Shown here one piece after another: positions 25,362-36,124 of a DNA stretch of 64,000 bases. Numbering within the stretch: position 1 is the stretch's first letter; every line of letters begins with the position of its first letter. Origin of the DNA: Kondoa malvinella. Its lineage: Eukaryota > Basidiomycota > Agaricostilbomycetes > Agaricostilbales > Kondoaceae. Made by a program: the position numbers and the translations under genes. The notes under the pieces are model-generated. The model had not been told where the DNA came from. It saw only the letters and a list, made by a program, of their open reading frames with translations, and did not search any database. The stretch spans positions 1,151,872 to 1,215,871 of the forward strand of contig BCIM01000004.1 of NCBI GenBank assembly GCA_039545315.1, written 5' to 3'.

Positions 25362-26774
25362 TTAGAGCTTACGTTCAGGCGGAGCCAAAGCGCTGAGGTC
25401 TCCGAGACTAGTCATCACGTATTCCGGCACAGTCGGTGCACCCTCTTTCTCGTAATCAGCCTTCTTGTTGACGCCTGCACAGAGTGTCAGCAGTAATGGA
25501 GCTGAAAGTCTAGTACGAACCAGTCAAGACCATGAGCGTCGATATTCCTCCATTTACACCGAACGCAATATCTGTATCTAGCCGATCTCCGACCATGAGA
25601 GTTTTTGACTTGTCTAGCTTATGCCTGTCATTGCGATTAGTGAAATGTCAGTCCAGCAGAACAGGAGCATACGTTTCGATTATGCTATCCAGCATAGCGG
25701 AGTTGGGCTTGCCAGTGATGATAGGCTTTCTATCGGGCAAAGCATAGCGCAGAGGAGCTGAAATAGCACCCGAGCCTAATTGATGCTCAGCGAGGCGAGC
25801 CGCCTAGAGCAGACGAAGCCACTTACCTGGATATACTGTCCCATTATCTGGGAATGAAGAGTCTGCGCCGCATCTCAGTAACGAAGGCCATTCAGCAAAG
25901 AGTAAAACAGACCATCATTCGTGAGCATGAAAAGACAATTCGGATCATCTATCAAGTATCGATGCGCTTTCGCTAGCTTCTTGTAGTTGATGTGCATCTG
26001 AGGACAATTTTGAGCATAGTGCACCAGTGAGACAGCCTAGCTTACATCGAAACCGCACAGTACAGCTCCTATTGTCGGATCTGACTGTATTGTTGCAAAA
26101 TCCATGGAAGGTAGAAAGACGTTGTCTTCTGGATCCTGATGGCATATGAGTACGACGAAAGTAGACAGCACCAACAGCTCACCGTTCCGCCTTTATGCTT
26201 GATTCCGACTGCTTCCAATTCAGTTTCCAGTCCTTGCTCGCCTATCACATAGACATGCTTGTCTTCAGGGAAATGTAGCTTGTACTTCAGATACGCAGCA
26301 GCCGCAAAGGCCGAACCAAATATTCCTTCCTGTCATCGGATAAGCTTTCCACTGGGACATTCGCACCAGACAGACCAAGTGAGCTTCTATCCCTAATCGA
26401 CGAAACTTGGCCAATAGATCCTGTCTTGATTTGGTTGCATTGTTGGTGACGACTGCTCACCCAGCTGTTACTTAGAATTGTATGCGCTGCTGAAACGACA
26501 GATGGACCAACAGATCAACTTCTTGTTCTTGCTCCGTAGATGCTTCAGGACGGATAAGACGCCAGGAATCACGAGCTCGCTATGCCAGACGACGCCTAGA
26601 GCGCTGCAAGGTCAATGTACGGGCCCTGTGCAAGATCGTTTAGCTGACCATCTAGGTCGAACAGCCAATTGTCGTCTATCGTACGAATCAGTTGGGAGGC
26701 TATTTGAGCGTGCTAGGCGTACATGTATCGATGAGCTGCGCGTAGTCTGTCTCGTTTGAGAGTTCTTTGACCAT
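25362..26774 (-). CDS. HAD-superfamily phosphatase of the Pho13 / phosphoglycolate phosphatase type (copy A)
   Basis: This family repairs metabolites by removing phosphate from 2-phosphoglycolate and other side products; older names are 4-nitrophenylphosphatase or Pho13. The ATG at 26774 gives [27 protein letters not shown], carrying the nucleophile motif DLDGVVW. Then come [11 protein letters not shown] (motif II), the cap domain with [54 protein letters not shown] (motif III Lys) and [13 protein letters not shown] (motif IV). It ends in [13 protein letters not shown]. About nine short introns. A second, more diverged family member lies at 32783-34472 on the other strand. Confidence 0.9.
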
Positions 26775-26858
26775 GGTCGGATGGATGAGACGGGCTATCT
26801 GTTTCACGTACGACATACAAAGCTATTGTACATCTACTACCTGCTGTGCTAGATACAT

Positions 26859-27720
26859 CTAGAAGTCGACCTTTCCTCTTGTGCTCTTTATTTGAGCTCG
26901 ACCCTTCTTCATCGATTTCACTCTGGCTTTCTGCGACTGCTCCAAATTGGCTACTCGACTCTTCTGTTCATCCGATGTGACTCCTCTCAATCCTACGAGA
27001 CTGTTAGAGTGACGCGAAGACACATGGTACGAGGAGCCCACCTTGTGACGCAGCGTCTAGAATGATAGAATGCAGCTTGTCCAGAGCTGCATCTGCGTTG
27101 AGCGACTGAGTACGATGTGTCGATTGTTGAACGAGAATGCTATCGGATGACTTGGCGTAATGATTCTGGAAGATATCACTTCTTAACAAGGAAGAGGAAC
27201 AGCCAGGCACATGCACGCACAGTAGCACGAAGATTGTCTACGATATAAGGATGCAAGAAGGAAGACGCTGAAGAGAGTGCTAAGCGAAGAGTCGCTTTCG
27301 TCGAAACTGGAGCAGCGTGTCAAGGGAATTTGAAAGCTGAGACGGATAGACGGGATACCTTTATTGACATTCTGAACACAACACGTATCAACGAGAGCAA
27401 GAGAAGAAGAGAAGAGGGAAGAGACTTGACCACCGGGTCCGCTGCTTCTCGAAAAGGAGGAAGTCAAAGCCTCTAGACACACAAGAACGAATCGGAACAA
27501 GGACATCAACGACAAGCGAAAGCAAGAAGAAACCTTTAGGCAGATCATCTCTCGAGAAGTCGTTGACGAATTTCTGCGCTCTCAGCAGATCTGCGTCCGA
27601 GGCGGAATCCAGAGAATTGATGGGTTTGCCCAAATGCAAGCAGCGCAAATGATACACTGCACCGAGGCAGCGTTTCTTCAGCTGCCCATGGATGCCATGC
27701 CAGAGCGAGAAGCTGAACAT
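26859..27720 (-). CDS. ICT1/Rso55-type mitochondrial peptidyl-tRNA hydrolase (RF-1 domain protein)
   Basis: Proteins of this class release nascent chains from stalled mitochondrial ribosomes. After removing the intron in the middle of the motif, the protein reads SRSSGPGGQNVNKVSTKATLRLALSS, carrying the universal GGQ catalytic tripeptide and its NVNKVxTK context. Downstream come HYAKSSDSILVQQSTHRTQS and LDKLHSIILDAA, and a very basic tail (QKARVKSMKKGRAQIKSTRG) that would contact rRNA; all are typical of the family. The N-terminus from the ATG at 27720 (FSLWHGIHGQLKKRCLGAVY) is basic and suits mitochondrial import. The junction between ALSS and RSDIF could not be resolved cleanly. It is divergent from EMC2, with 72 bp between the two start codons. 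Confidence 0.82.
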
Positions 27721-27792
27721 GTACACAAAGTCGAAGTACAGCTCCAAGCCAGCCAAAGTGTTGGTCTGTCACCAACACTTCAACCCTGAGAA

Positions 27793-29003
27793 ATGCCACG
27801 AGTTCTCCCTCCCAAGCCTCCGCCAACTACAGCAGAGCGAATAGACATCCTTTCCAAGCTGCGAAGACACAACGTTCGAGATTCAAGACAAGTCTGTTTG
27901 CATGGTGAAGCCATTTTGGAAGCCAACGGCACGAATTTGCTCAAGGACGACGTGTATGCTTTCTTGGATCAACTGGCTGTAGCTGCTTTGGACTCGGGCA
28001 AGCTTGATTTGGCCAGAGTGCGTGTCTCACACTAGAGTAGGCATATCTCCCAAGTCTGATGAGCGAGGGCGAGCAGGTATGCATAGATCGACTGGCCAAG
28101 AGGTTTCCAGATAGTCCAAGAGTCAAGCCTTTGCAAGGAATGGGTTTGGAAGCAGAAGGGCACTTTGATGCGGCCAGGCTCTTTTATGAAAAGGAACTGC
28201 TAGATGACGAGAACAACATGGTCAGTGCTTCTGTCTACACTGGTACCATCGTCCCTGATATCTGGATGGGTTTAGGGTATTCGGAAACGTCTCATTGCGC
28301 TTCATTTGCATCACTCTGGCGCAACATCCTCTACAACCGCCCAACCTTCTACATCAAAAGCCCTGGCTAGCAAATCTACAGCAAAACTGTCCCAGCAACG
28401 AGGGATCGAAATGCTCGTAGCGCACCTAGACACAGTATACACCGACGCTGAAGCCTGGCAAGAATTAGCAGACGTCTATTCTAGCTTGGGATTGTATCAA
28501 CAAGCTCTGTCCGCTTTAGGCGACTTGAGCCTCCTACAACCTCAGAATCCTCATTTCGTCCTTCATTACGCTGAAACAGCTTACACTGTTGGTGATCTTG
28601 AACTCGCTTATCGGATGTTTTTGCGGGTGATTGAGCTCAGTGGAAAGAATGGAATCATCAAGGGAGGTATTGCACGAAGAGCTGCTCTCGGTGTGAAACT
28701 CGTAAGCCTTGTCTCCAGTCACGATAGCAACAAAAGCTGATTTTTAGGGGCCCGCAGTGCATCCCGAAACTACAAGGAACAGGATTCCCAGGCTCTAAAG
28801 CTCCTTCACCAAATTCTGCTACTGGTACACCCAGTCCGCAGAAACTCGATGATGTGGATTTGATCATTACCGAAGCTTTGTTTGATGCATATAGCACGGA
28901 ATGGGCTAAAGAGGGAGATCGAGCTGCTGGTCATAAAGAGACGAAGGCTGTCAAGAGCTGGTTGGCAGGGATCAGCTCGAGCGGGACGGAGGTCAAGAGG
29001 TAG
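27793..29003 (+). CDS. EMC2: ER membrane protein complex subunit 2 (TPR protein)
   Basis: EMC2 is the cytosolic TPR scaffold of the EMC insertase for tail-anchored and multipass proteins. Exons join to give PPTTAERIDILSKLRRHNVRDSR, VCIDRLAKRFPDSPRVKPLQGM and AEGHFDAARLFYEKELLDDE. An exon after about 28275 then gives KRLIALHLH, EMLVAHLDTVYTDAEAWQEL, ADVYSSLGLYQQALSALGDL, LQPQNPHFVLHYAETAYTVG and LELAYRMFLRVIEL. These are TPR helices in the order found in EMC2. The C-terminus ends KAVKSWLAGISSSGTEVKR with TAG at 29001-29003. A Ser/Thr-rich insert (HSGATSSTTAQPSTSK) sits between the second and third repeats. Confidence 0.9.
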
Positions 29004-29436
29004 TACTTAGATGACGCGTCCGATTAGCGAGAATTGCAAAGGGCAAGCCTGTTGCTAGAGGAGATCCCTTAGTCGGGCAGCGATATATTGAATCCGCAAT
29101 GCAGTGCAAGTGCATACGAGAGCACGGACCTTTATTTCGACCAGAGTTGCGACTTTGGAGCAGAACCATCGCATAGTCCCGCTCCTACACTCGCCTCGGC
29201 TGGTCCTTGACTTTGTTCTGACCTTTGCTGCTCACCTGGAAGTAGCGCTGCTCTTGTTTGCCCTCTGAGAGGAAATCTTACGACCCCCTTTGTTCGCCTC
29301 TGCCGCTCTCGCTCGAATCCTGCTTCGCCCAGACAGCTCTAGTCGTTTTCTATAGTACCTGATACAGCACCTGCAAGCGTAAGTCGAGCTTCTCACTTCC
29401 TTGCAAAGTACAAAAAAGAACGCGTTCTCTGTCCAG
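29004..29436. other. Intergenic / probable VTS1 5' leader
   Basis: 433 bp with a strongly pyrimidine-rich + strand near 29190-29350, typical of fungal promoters just before the transcript start. No ORF of interest. Confidence 0.5.
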
Positions 29437-31807
29437 ATGACTTCACCCGTACCTACTCCGCCGCCAGTCTCGCGCTCGTTCTCGCAACAGCAGACCGTCA
29501 CACAGTCGCACCTCGGCGTCCAATCGAAGCATCAGCACTCGCATTCCCATTCCGGCGCTCCTTCATCCAATAATGGCATGCCTTCAATGGGAAGACAAAG
29601 CCCTGCCAGTGCCACTCTACAGCCTAATAGAGATACCAACAAGTTTCGTGCTTCTGTAGACGCGGCTAGAAATACTTCTGGAACCTATTATGCCCCAAAG
29701 GGTGCGAGGCCGACTAGCGAGATGTTACCTGGCGCAATGGGCCAAGGAGATCCTGAGAGTGAGTAAATCCTGTCAGTCTTGACAATCAGGTACTGAGATA
29801 TGCCTCTAGCCGATGCTATTGATCGCTGGTTCGAAGATTTGCAGCATTACGAGCAGACTCTTGAAGAGATGGCCGCTGCTTCTCTCGATCAGGTGTGCTC
29901 TACTATGGCCATATTTTGAAGCCAAGTCTGACGGGCTTGTTCCAGAACTTTAAAGAGGAACTTGGTGCCATCGAGCAATGGTTCCGCGTTCTTTCCGAAG
30001 CAGAACGGACCGCCGCTCTTTACAGTCTTTTGCAGTCCAGTACTCAGGTCCAGATTCGGTTCTTCATTACCGTCTTGCAGCAAATGGCCAGATGCGACCC
30101 TAGTAACGCTGCCCTTTTCAGCCCGAGCAATCCTCAGCAAGGTGAGTTCGCACATAGCAAGATTCATATATAACACTGACAACTATATAGCCTCTATGGA
30201 AGCTCAGATGGAAGCCAAGCTCGCTTCGATGGGCTTGAAGTCGCCCGCTTCGCCTGTCGTTCGACAATTCGCTAGACAATCGCTCGGGGCAAGTGCGAAC
30301 AACGAAGGCGGCAATTATCTGTCCCCCGCTTCAGCTCTGAACATGGACAACGACATATTGGCTTCTCAACGTGCCAAAATGAAGGCTCAGGCGCATCGCA
30401 TTTCTGCTCCCGGCACTTTGTCAAGCAGCAACAACTTTGGTTCCAACTCGACCGGCGGTGGCTCCAACTTGTGGGGCGGTCTGGCACCAGAAGCCATTGC
30501 AGAATCCGTTCGATCCTCTTCTCCAGTCTCGCAACGTCCTAAATCTACTGGTTCGGAATATGGTGTTTCTGCCGGCAACACCGCCAACAACCTCATGCGC
30601 TCGCCTAGAGCTGGCGCAACATCGTTTGAAGAGCTGAGTCCGATGGTCGGAGGTGGCAGCTGGGCCAGTATGGTCAACACTCCGGTAGTGCCCATGTTTT
30701 CGCAATCTGAAAACAATGGCGAACCACCTATTAGTCCTCGCTTCGACGGACAAGGTGTCAACAACGCGCTATCTGGCTGGAACAATGTCGCTACTTCTCA
30801 ATCTGGCTCGAACAACCCAAACTTGGTTTTGGACGATGCAAAGAAATTCAGACGCCCTGGTCGTCCAAGCGGCAATGGGTCTCCTGCTAACTCGTACACT
30901 AGCGATTCTTCAAGAAGAGCTGTGTCTGGCGGATCAGCTCAACAGCGCAACATGCCTTCTTCTCCAAACCTCGGCGGCAGTCAAAACATGCTCAGCCCAC
31001 AACAAGCTGCTGCTCTTTCCGCTCAGCAGAATTGGCGTAGCGTCAATGGTCTTCTGTCATCTTCCACCAACAACTCCAACAGTGGAACACCCATTACAGG
31101 CAACATGTCGCCAGCCGATATGGCCAACGCTTTGTTGATGCAACAGCAGCAGATGCAGCAACAAATGCAAGCTCAACTTCAACTGCAACAGAATCTCATG
31201 GCTATGAATGGGATGAATGGGATGAACGGCATGGGCCTGAGCAATATGAATATGCTTTCTCCTGGTTTCAATGGAGGCAACATGGGCTTCCCAAACACCA
31301 GCAACAGCATGAACAGTCCTGGTATGAGCCCTGGTGGACGTAATGCGGGTGGCAGATCGCCTAGACTTGGCGGTCCGATGTCGTCGGCTAATCGAGCTGC
31401 TCCGACGCCTGTCGCTGGAAGCGGCAGTAACCCGGATGAAGTGGTTGATGTGGCTTTGTTGAATGATATCTCTGGATGGATGAGGAGCTTGAGGTTGCAC
31501 AAGTCAGTCGCTGCTTATACCGATTGTTCATTGACTGATGCAGGCCGACAGATACACGCCCAATTTCGAGGGCAGCAGATGGCAAGATATGGTCAAGATG
31601 GACGAGGCTGCGCTAGAAGCCAAGGGTGTCTCTGCTCAAGGCGCTCGCCGTAAATGTGAGTTTGCGCAATCTTGATACGTATTGGTCGCTGAAGCATTTC
31701 CAATAGTGCTCAAAGTGTTTGAGAATGTTCGAGTCCAGATTTGGGGCGAAGAAAGACCAGCAGGATCGACTGGTGCTGATGCAGGCGATACTTCAGTCGA
31801 TGCCTAA
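29437..31807 (+). CDS. VTS1: Vts1-family SAM-domain RNA-binding protein
   Basis: Vts1/Smaug proteins bind stem-loops in mRNAs and recruit the deadenylase. The ATG at 29437 starts a Ser/Pro/Gln-rich region. The conserved N-terminal block follows over three exons: [40 protein letters not shown] and [26 protein letters not shown] long low-complexity exon holds many Ser/Asn, GGS and a Gln-rich stretch at 31138-31200. The C-terminal SAM domain is [39 protein letters not shown] and ARRKLLKVFENV. The last intron (about 31657-31706) splits the end of SAM. TAA at 31805-31807. Confidence 0.94.
31138..31240 (+). repeat. Gln-rich CAG/CAA tract followed by Asn-Gly-Met tandem repeats in VTS1
   Basis: 31138-31195 encodes an imperfect poly-Gln ([17 protein letters not shown]). 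It is followed by short tandem copies of a 9-nt unit (AATGGGATG) encoding NGMNGMNGM at about 31206-31232. The tracts are in frame with the RNA-binding protein. Confidence 0.85.
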
Positions 31808-31888
31808 GTGGACCTATAAATCGTTACATCGGTGTGACATGGCATGCAAGGATATATCGTTGTTTATGAAATACAAATGCTATGCTTC

Positions 31889-32621
31889 TTAATCAGCTTT
31901 CAGTCCATTCTTGCGGCCGAATTGTTTGGCTATCGCTATGTACAGGATCACAAGTACACCGGTCCACATGACGAACAGATTCGTTTGGTTGGCTATAGCT
32001 TGATGCGAAAGGTCGCCGACTGGTATTCGGGCTGTAAGAAGAGGTTGGCTTGCGAAAGAACACGACGAGATGAGAGGATGTAGAGAAGCGTCGCGGGATA
32101 AGCCTGCAGGCAATGAGCGGCGTTGTTCGGGTGAACAGATTGGTTCGTCTGCAAAGGACGATCAGCATGTTACTGTTTGATCATCAGGAGGAAGCAAGAC
32201 CTTCTCGCGGTGGGTCGCAAGCCTGCAACAGCAGCGGACCATGCAAAGTCAGATTCCTCATCCTTTGACCTGGCTCTTTAGGCAAATGCGTTCTGAGATG
32301 TAAAGGCAACGTAAGAGTGACCGCTTCATCCAATGGACCGAGATTGAACCAAGCCAAAGCTGGAGACCTGTCCGCCTGTTCGAAGGGCAGTTCCAAATCT
32401 ACTTCATTCAAATGCATTAATTGAACTTGGCCGCTGTTGTTCAGTAGGCGACGCTCTTCTATCAGGTCTGCGAGTTGAAAGAGGTCGAGAATAAAGGAGG
32501 AAGGTAAGGAATAGAGCATGTGTAGGTTGCATGATGTAAGTCGGTCGCTTGGAGAGATTTCCGTGACGAGATCCAGATGAAGGCCTTGCCCAGTGAACCT
32601 TGAGTTCGCTTGTGTGCCCAT
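31889..32621 (-). CDS. PBN1: PIG-X / Pbn1 subunit of GPI mannosyltransferase I
   Basis: PIG-X/Pbn1 stabilises PIG-M/Gpi14, which adds the first mannose to GPI anchors in the ER lumen. Exon 1 (from the ATG at 32621) gives HMLYSLPSSFILDLFQLADL, EVDLELPFEQAD and LTLPLHLRTHLPKEPGQRM, the lumenal PIG-X domain with its LHLRYQ-like motif. The exons join near 32170-32190, and the last part reads LLTARIPVGDLSHQAIANQT, NLFVMWTGVLVILYIAIA and KQFGRKNGLK, a single C-terminal membrane helix with a basic end, as in the family. No clear N-terminal signal peptide is visible. Convergent with VTS1 (81 bp between stops). Confidence 0.82.
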
Positions 32622-32782
32622 TGCGGTTATCCTGTCTGTCCTTTGATCCGCTCAAAGACCCGCTCTCCTACCAAACCAATGGCCTGCTGTTTATTTTCGG
32701 TTCGCGACGAGCTTCGCTAGATTAGCTGTCAGAATGCGCTAACATCGCAGGCTATATACGCTGACTGACCTGTGTTATTTAG

Positions 32783-34472
32783 ATGAAGAGGCTAGAACAG
32801 AAAGAAGACATTCGACGTCTGCTGCAACAAGAAGTAGACACCATCTTACTCGAGTGAGTGAGCTCGGCCAGTCTCGCCTGATTTGTCGCTCATATACGCG
32901 TTGGCGAATCATCTAGCTGTGATGGCGTATGTCTTTGGAGCTTCGGACATGCATGACGGACGCGCGACTGATACCTGCCAGTGTAGGTCATTTGGAATGG
33001 CGATACTTTGTATCCTGGCGTCAAGGAAGTGCTGTTCATGCTGAATGAAAGTGAGTCTACGCATCTGCAGCAGATCTATCCCGCTGATGATGTATCAGAG
33101 AACATCAGGCACTTCTTCCTCTCCAACAATGCGACAGCCTCTAGAGCACACTATGCAGAGAAGTTTCAATCGCTAGGTATTACTTATGTTCAGCCTTCAC
33201 AAAGTGAGCCCACTCGCCCCAAACAGATGCAGCTGCTGACATGCTTTCTAGTACACACGAGCGGTTCGGCGACCGCATCATACCTCAAAGGCTTGATACC
33301 TGCTCTGCCGGAGACATGTCGCGATATCTATTTGATCGGTCAGAAAGGCCTAGAGGACGAATTGAGAGACGCTGGTTTGACCTTTGAGGGTGGAAGTGAT
33401 CCTGAGCACAACGTCTTCATGCCGGCGCAAGATTTTAGCTCGATTGCACCCAACCCTAGGATTGGCCTTGTTGTACAAGGTAAGATTATTGCTTGTTCTG
33501 GGGTCCTTGTGCTGATGAGCTCAAGCTAGGATTCGATATGTAAGACAACTCCTTCTACGTATCTTCCGCTTAGCTGACAAGGTTCTTTCAGGCATGTCAA
33601 GTACGTCAAACCTCTATCTTAGCATCAGTCCAACTGATCCCTGTTCAGCTATCGCAAGTACTGCCTAGCATTCAACGTACGCTCAGCTGTCCACTGCTCG
33701 GGCTCAACTCAAACGCGCTCACAGTACCTATCGCAAAACCCGACATGCAAATTGGTTCTCACTAATGAGGACATGACTGTAAGTCTGTAAAGTCTTTTGA
33801 CGTAAGACTCGCTCGCTCAACCCCCTGTTTGGTTTTGAAGGTCTTCACTGGTACTGTGATATGCCCAGGTGCGACACATTAACCTGATTGAGAAGGACAT
33901 GTCTGACACCTCGGCATAGGCGAAGGATGTCTTGCAGCTGTATTACAGCCGGCAGCTAAAGAGACCATCATTGTCGGTGCGTGTTTTTGAATACCTTGTG
34001 TTTTGATCGATCTGATATCTAAAACAGGCAAGCCGGAGACGAGGATGTTGGATGTGCTCATTGAAGAGTGAGATATCGTTCTGTTGAATGTATGCCGCTG
34101 ATCGAAACACAATGCTTTAGCCATGGTCTGAAGCGGGATCGAATCTTGATGATCGGTATGCGTTAATTGATGTGTCTGCTTGCAAATGCTCAATGCGTAT
34201 GGTATTCAGGTGATCGCCTAGGTCAGACTAGTTTCACTGCGTGCAACAACAGGCTCAAAATTTGTGCTCGACAGAAACTGACATGCTCATGGCCAAGCGA
34301 GGCGGTATCAAAGGTATGCTAGTGCTCACAGGTAGCTCTACCGAAAAGGTAAGTTTCCTTGTATGCTGTTCGCGTGTCAGCTGATGTTTCGCAGGATTTG
34401 GCCGCGATGCAAGAAGAAGCGCAACCGGATTATCTGTTAAAGGGACTAGGCGATATTGCGGGTGTGCTATGA
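32783..34472 (+). CDS. HAD-superfamily phosphatase of the Pho13 / phosphoglycolate phosphatase type (copy B)
   Basis: ATG at 32783 (MKRLEQKEDIRRLLQQEVDT). Two very short exons then give LLDCDGVIWNGDTLYPGVKE with the nucleophile motif DCDGVIW. FFLSNNATASR is motif II, reached by a 48-nt intron at 33051-33098 that has no in-frame stop. The cap domain contains YLIGQKGLEDELRDAGLTFE, DPEHNVFMPAQDF and LVVQGFDMHV. TNEDMTVFTGT, ETIIVGKPETRMLDVL (motif III) and MIGDRLETDMLMAKRGGIKG (motif IV) follow, with LVLTGSSTEKDLAAMQEEA at the end. It is related to, but well diverged from, copy A about 6 kb away on the opposite strand. Compared with A it lacks the VVTNNATKS form and has a longer N-terminal helix. 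Confidence 0.9.
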
Positions 34473-34664
34473 AGCATTCGAATCGAGCAGAGGATAGCGT
34501 GCGCTTCGTCCCCTATATTAAGCCTCTTTGCGCTCGGTTGTCCGTCAGAGCTACACCACCAGCCGCAAGGGCATGGGATACCTTTTAACAAGCTTCTACA
34601 CCTAGTGACGGCAGTATAGTAGCGCGGCAGATCTGGCTTCCATCAGCAAAGGGCGACGATAAGC

Positions 34665-36089
34665 ATGGAATCGTCATATGAAATCGTTGACGCCAATGTC
34701 AACGGAGCTTCGACCTCTAGAATGGCAGAAGACCCCTCAGCAGTCGATCTGACACCCTCTGTTGAACGTACCATGTTTCGCTTCCATCAATCAGAGCCTG
34801 CTTCACCTAGACTCGATTACAGTCCGAGCAGCGCATCGTTGCCGCTGTCCGATACGTCAAGTCCTCATTCACCTATTGGTTCGTTTGTCGAGCACTCCGA
34901 AGCGGAATCACTGGCGAATCTGGTACTGCCTAGGCTGGATTTGATGTATAACGAGGGGCTCCAACAGCATGACGGGGTGGAAGAGATAGGACATAGGCTC
35001 AAGGTTGTCATTGTGGGCTCTACAGGTCAGTCACAATGTGTTGAGATATGTACCAGAGCTGATGTCGAGTGTAGAGGAGAATCGGCAGGCTCTACGAAGC
35101 ATGCTATTAAGCAGCAATAGCGGCCCAGTATCGGTAGAATACTCTACAATAGATCAAGTCCCATCTACAGACGATCTCTTTCATTCTGTGTTCCCGTCAG
35201 CAATCGAAACGGCCTTTGTGCAGCTCGACCACGTCCTTGCGCGACAGATTCCAGTAGCCCTCCTCCCTACAGCGCATAGCATAATCAATGCTGCAGCACC
35301 CTCGTATCTGAATACAGCTGTGCTCCTATTGCTGGACGATGCAGAGCTGCCAGAAGGTAATGGGCAATCAGCTTGTCCAACTTGAAGCTGACACAAATTG
35401 CAGCGTTAGTTTCCAGCTTGAAGTTCTCAGCTGCAATCATCTGTGTATCCATGGCGAACAAAGGCGCACGGAAGTCATTGGATACACTTCGAAGAGAGGG
35501 CATCTCAATGCTAGACGCACATCAATTACATACAAGCGGTTCCGCGTTCACACTGGCGTTTACAGCTGGGAGCAGCGATCAATCGCCTTCTTCTTTAACT
35601 CTCGAACCAGACGCAGCACACTCAACTCTACCCGACTTTGGATCGCTCGCAGTCCTGCAAACGATTCTTCACGAGAATGTCCGCAAATTCTTCGAGTGGC
35701 GAGATCGACCGCGCCTTGGTCCTGCTTCTGAATACGCATCCATATCAACAGATGAGGCTCAGACAAGATCCCAAACAGAATCATTCACCGGTTATGTCGC
35801 TTCCCAAGAAGATGTCGGTACCTCCGGCGAGGAGAACCTTGCCGTCGTGCGATCAAGGCGCAGGAGTAGGGCTGTGAGCAAGGAACGCTATTGTCATTAT
35901 TCGCTTTTTCCACAGCCTGGCTTCGATCCTCTCCTCATTGGTATAAGACCCCTCTTCAGCTTGGGATTGGCAAGTGTAGGCTCAAGGAGCATGTATGATT
36001 CATTATGGAAGAGACTCGGCAGGTTAGCATGCGTTTGTTCAGGCTTGTATGCATTTGGATGTTTAATAGCTTGGTCTGGCTTTCGCTAA
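34665..36089 (+). CDS. Unrecognised tail-anchored protein with LIR-like N-terminus
   Basis: Three exons. The ATG at 34665 gives MESSYEIVDANVNG, where SSYEIV fits the Atg8-interacting pattern [WFY]xx[LIV] with upstream Ser/Glu. A Ser/Pro-rich region follows (DYSPSSASLPLSDTSSPHSP). Next is an alpha/beta stretch with buried strands (LKVVIVGST, VSVEYSTI, IPVALLPTA, TAVLLLLDDAEL, AAIICVSMANKG) resembling a Rossmann-like or pseudo-receiver fold. A polar linker then leads to a C-terminal hydrophobic helix (LACVCSGLYAFGCLIAW) four residues before the stop. No P-loop or catalytic motif was found. I do not recognise the family. The overall plan resembles fungal selective-autophagy receptors such as Atg32, but sequence similarity cannot be shown here. 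Ends 35 bp from the convergent peroxin stop. Confidence 0.8.
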
Positions 36090-36124
36090 GCATGTTGTTG
36101 TATTCACGCTATTGTAATCGTCAT

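Noticed and set aside
27388..27756. Start of the ICT1-like protein at 27756
   Set aside because: That position is a TTG codon; the first ATG is at 27720. The same applies to 37745 (GTG) and 45536 (TTG), replaced by the ATGs at 37706 and 45524.
29962..31653. Single long 563-codon ORF as the whole VTS1 gene
   Set aside because: The first part is in the wrong frame before the intron at about 30140-30190, and the true end lies in a further exon carrying the last SAM helices.
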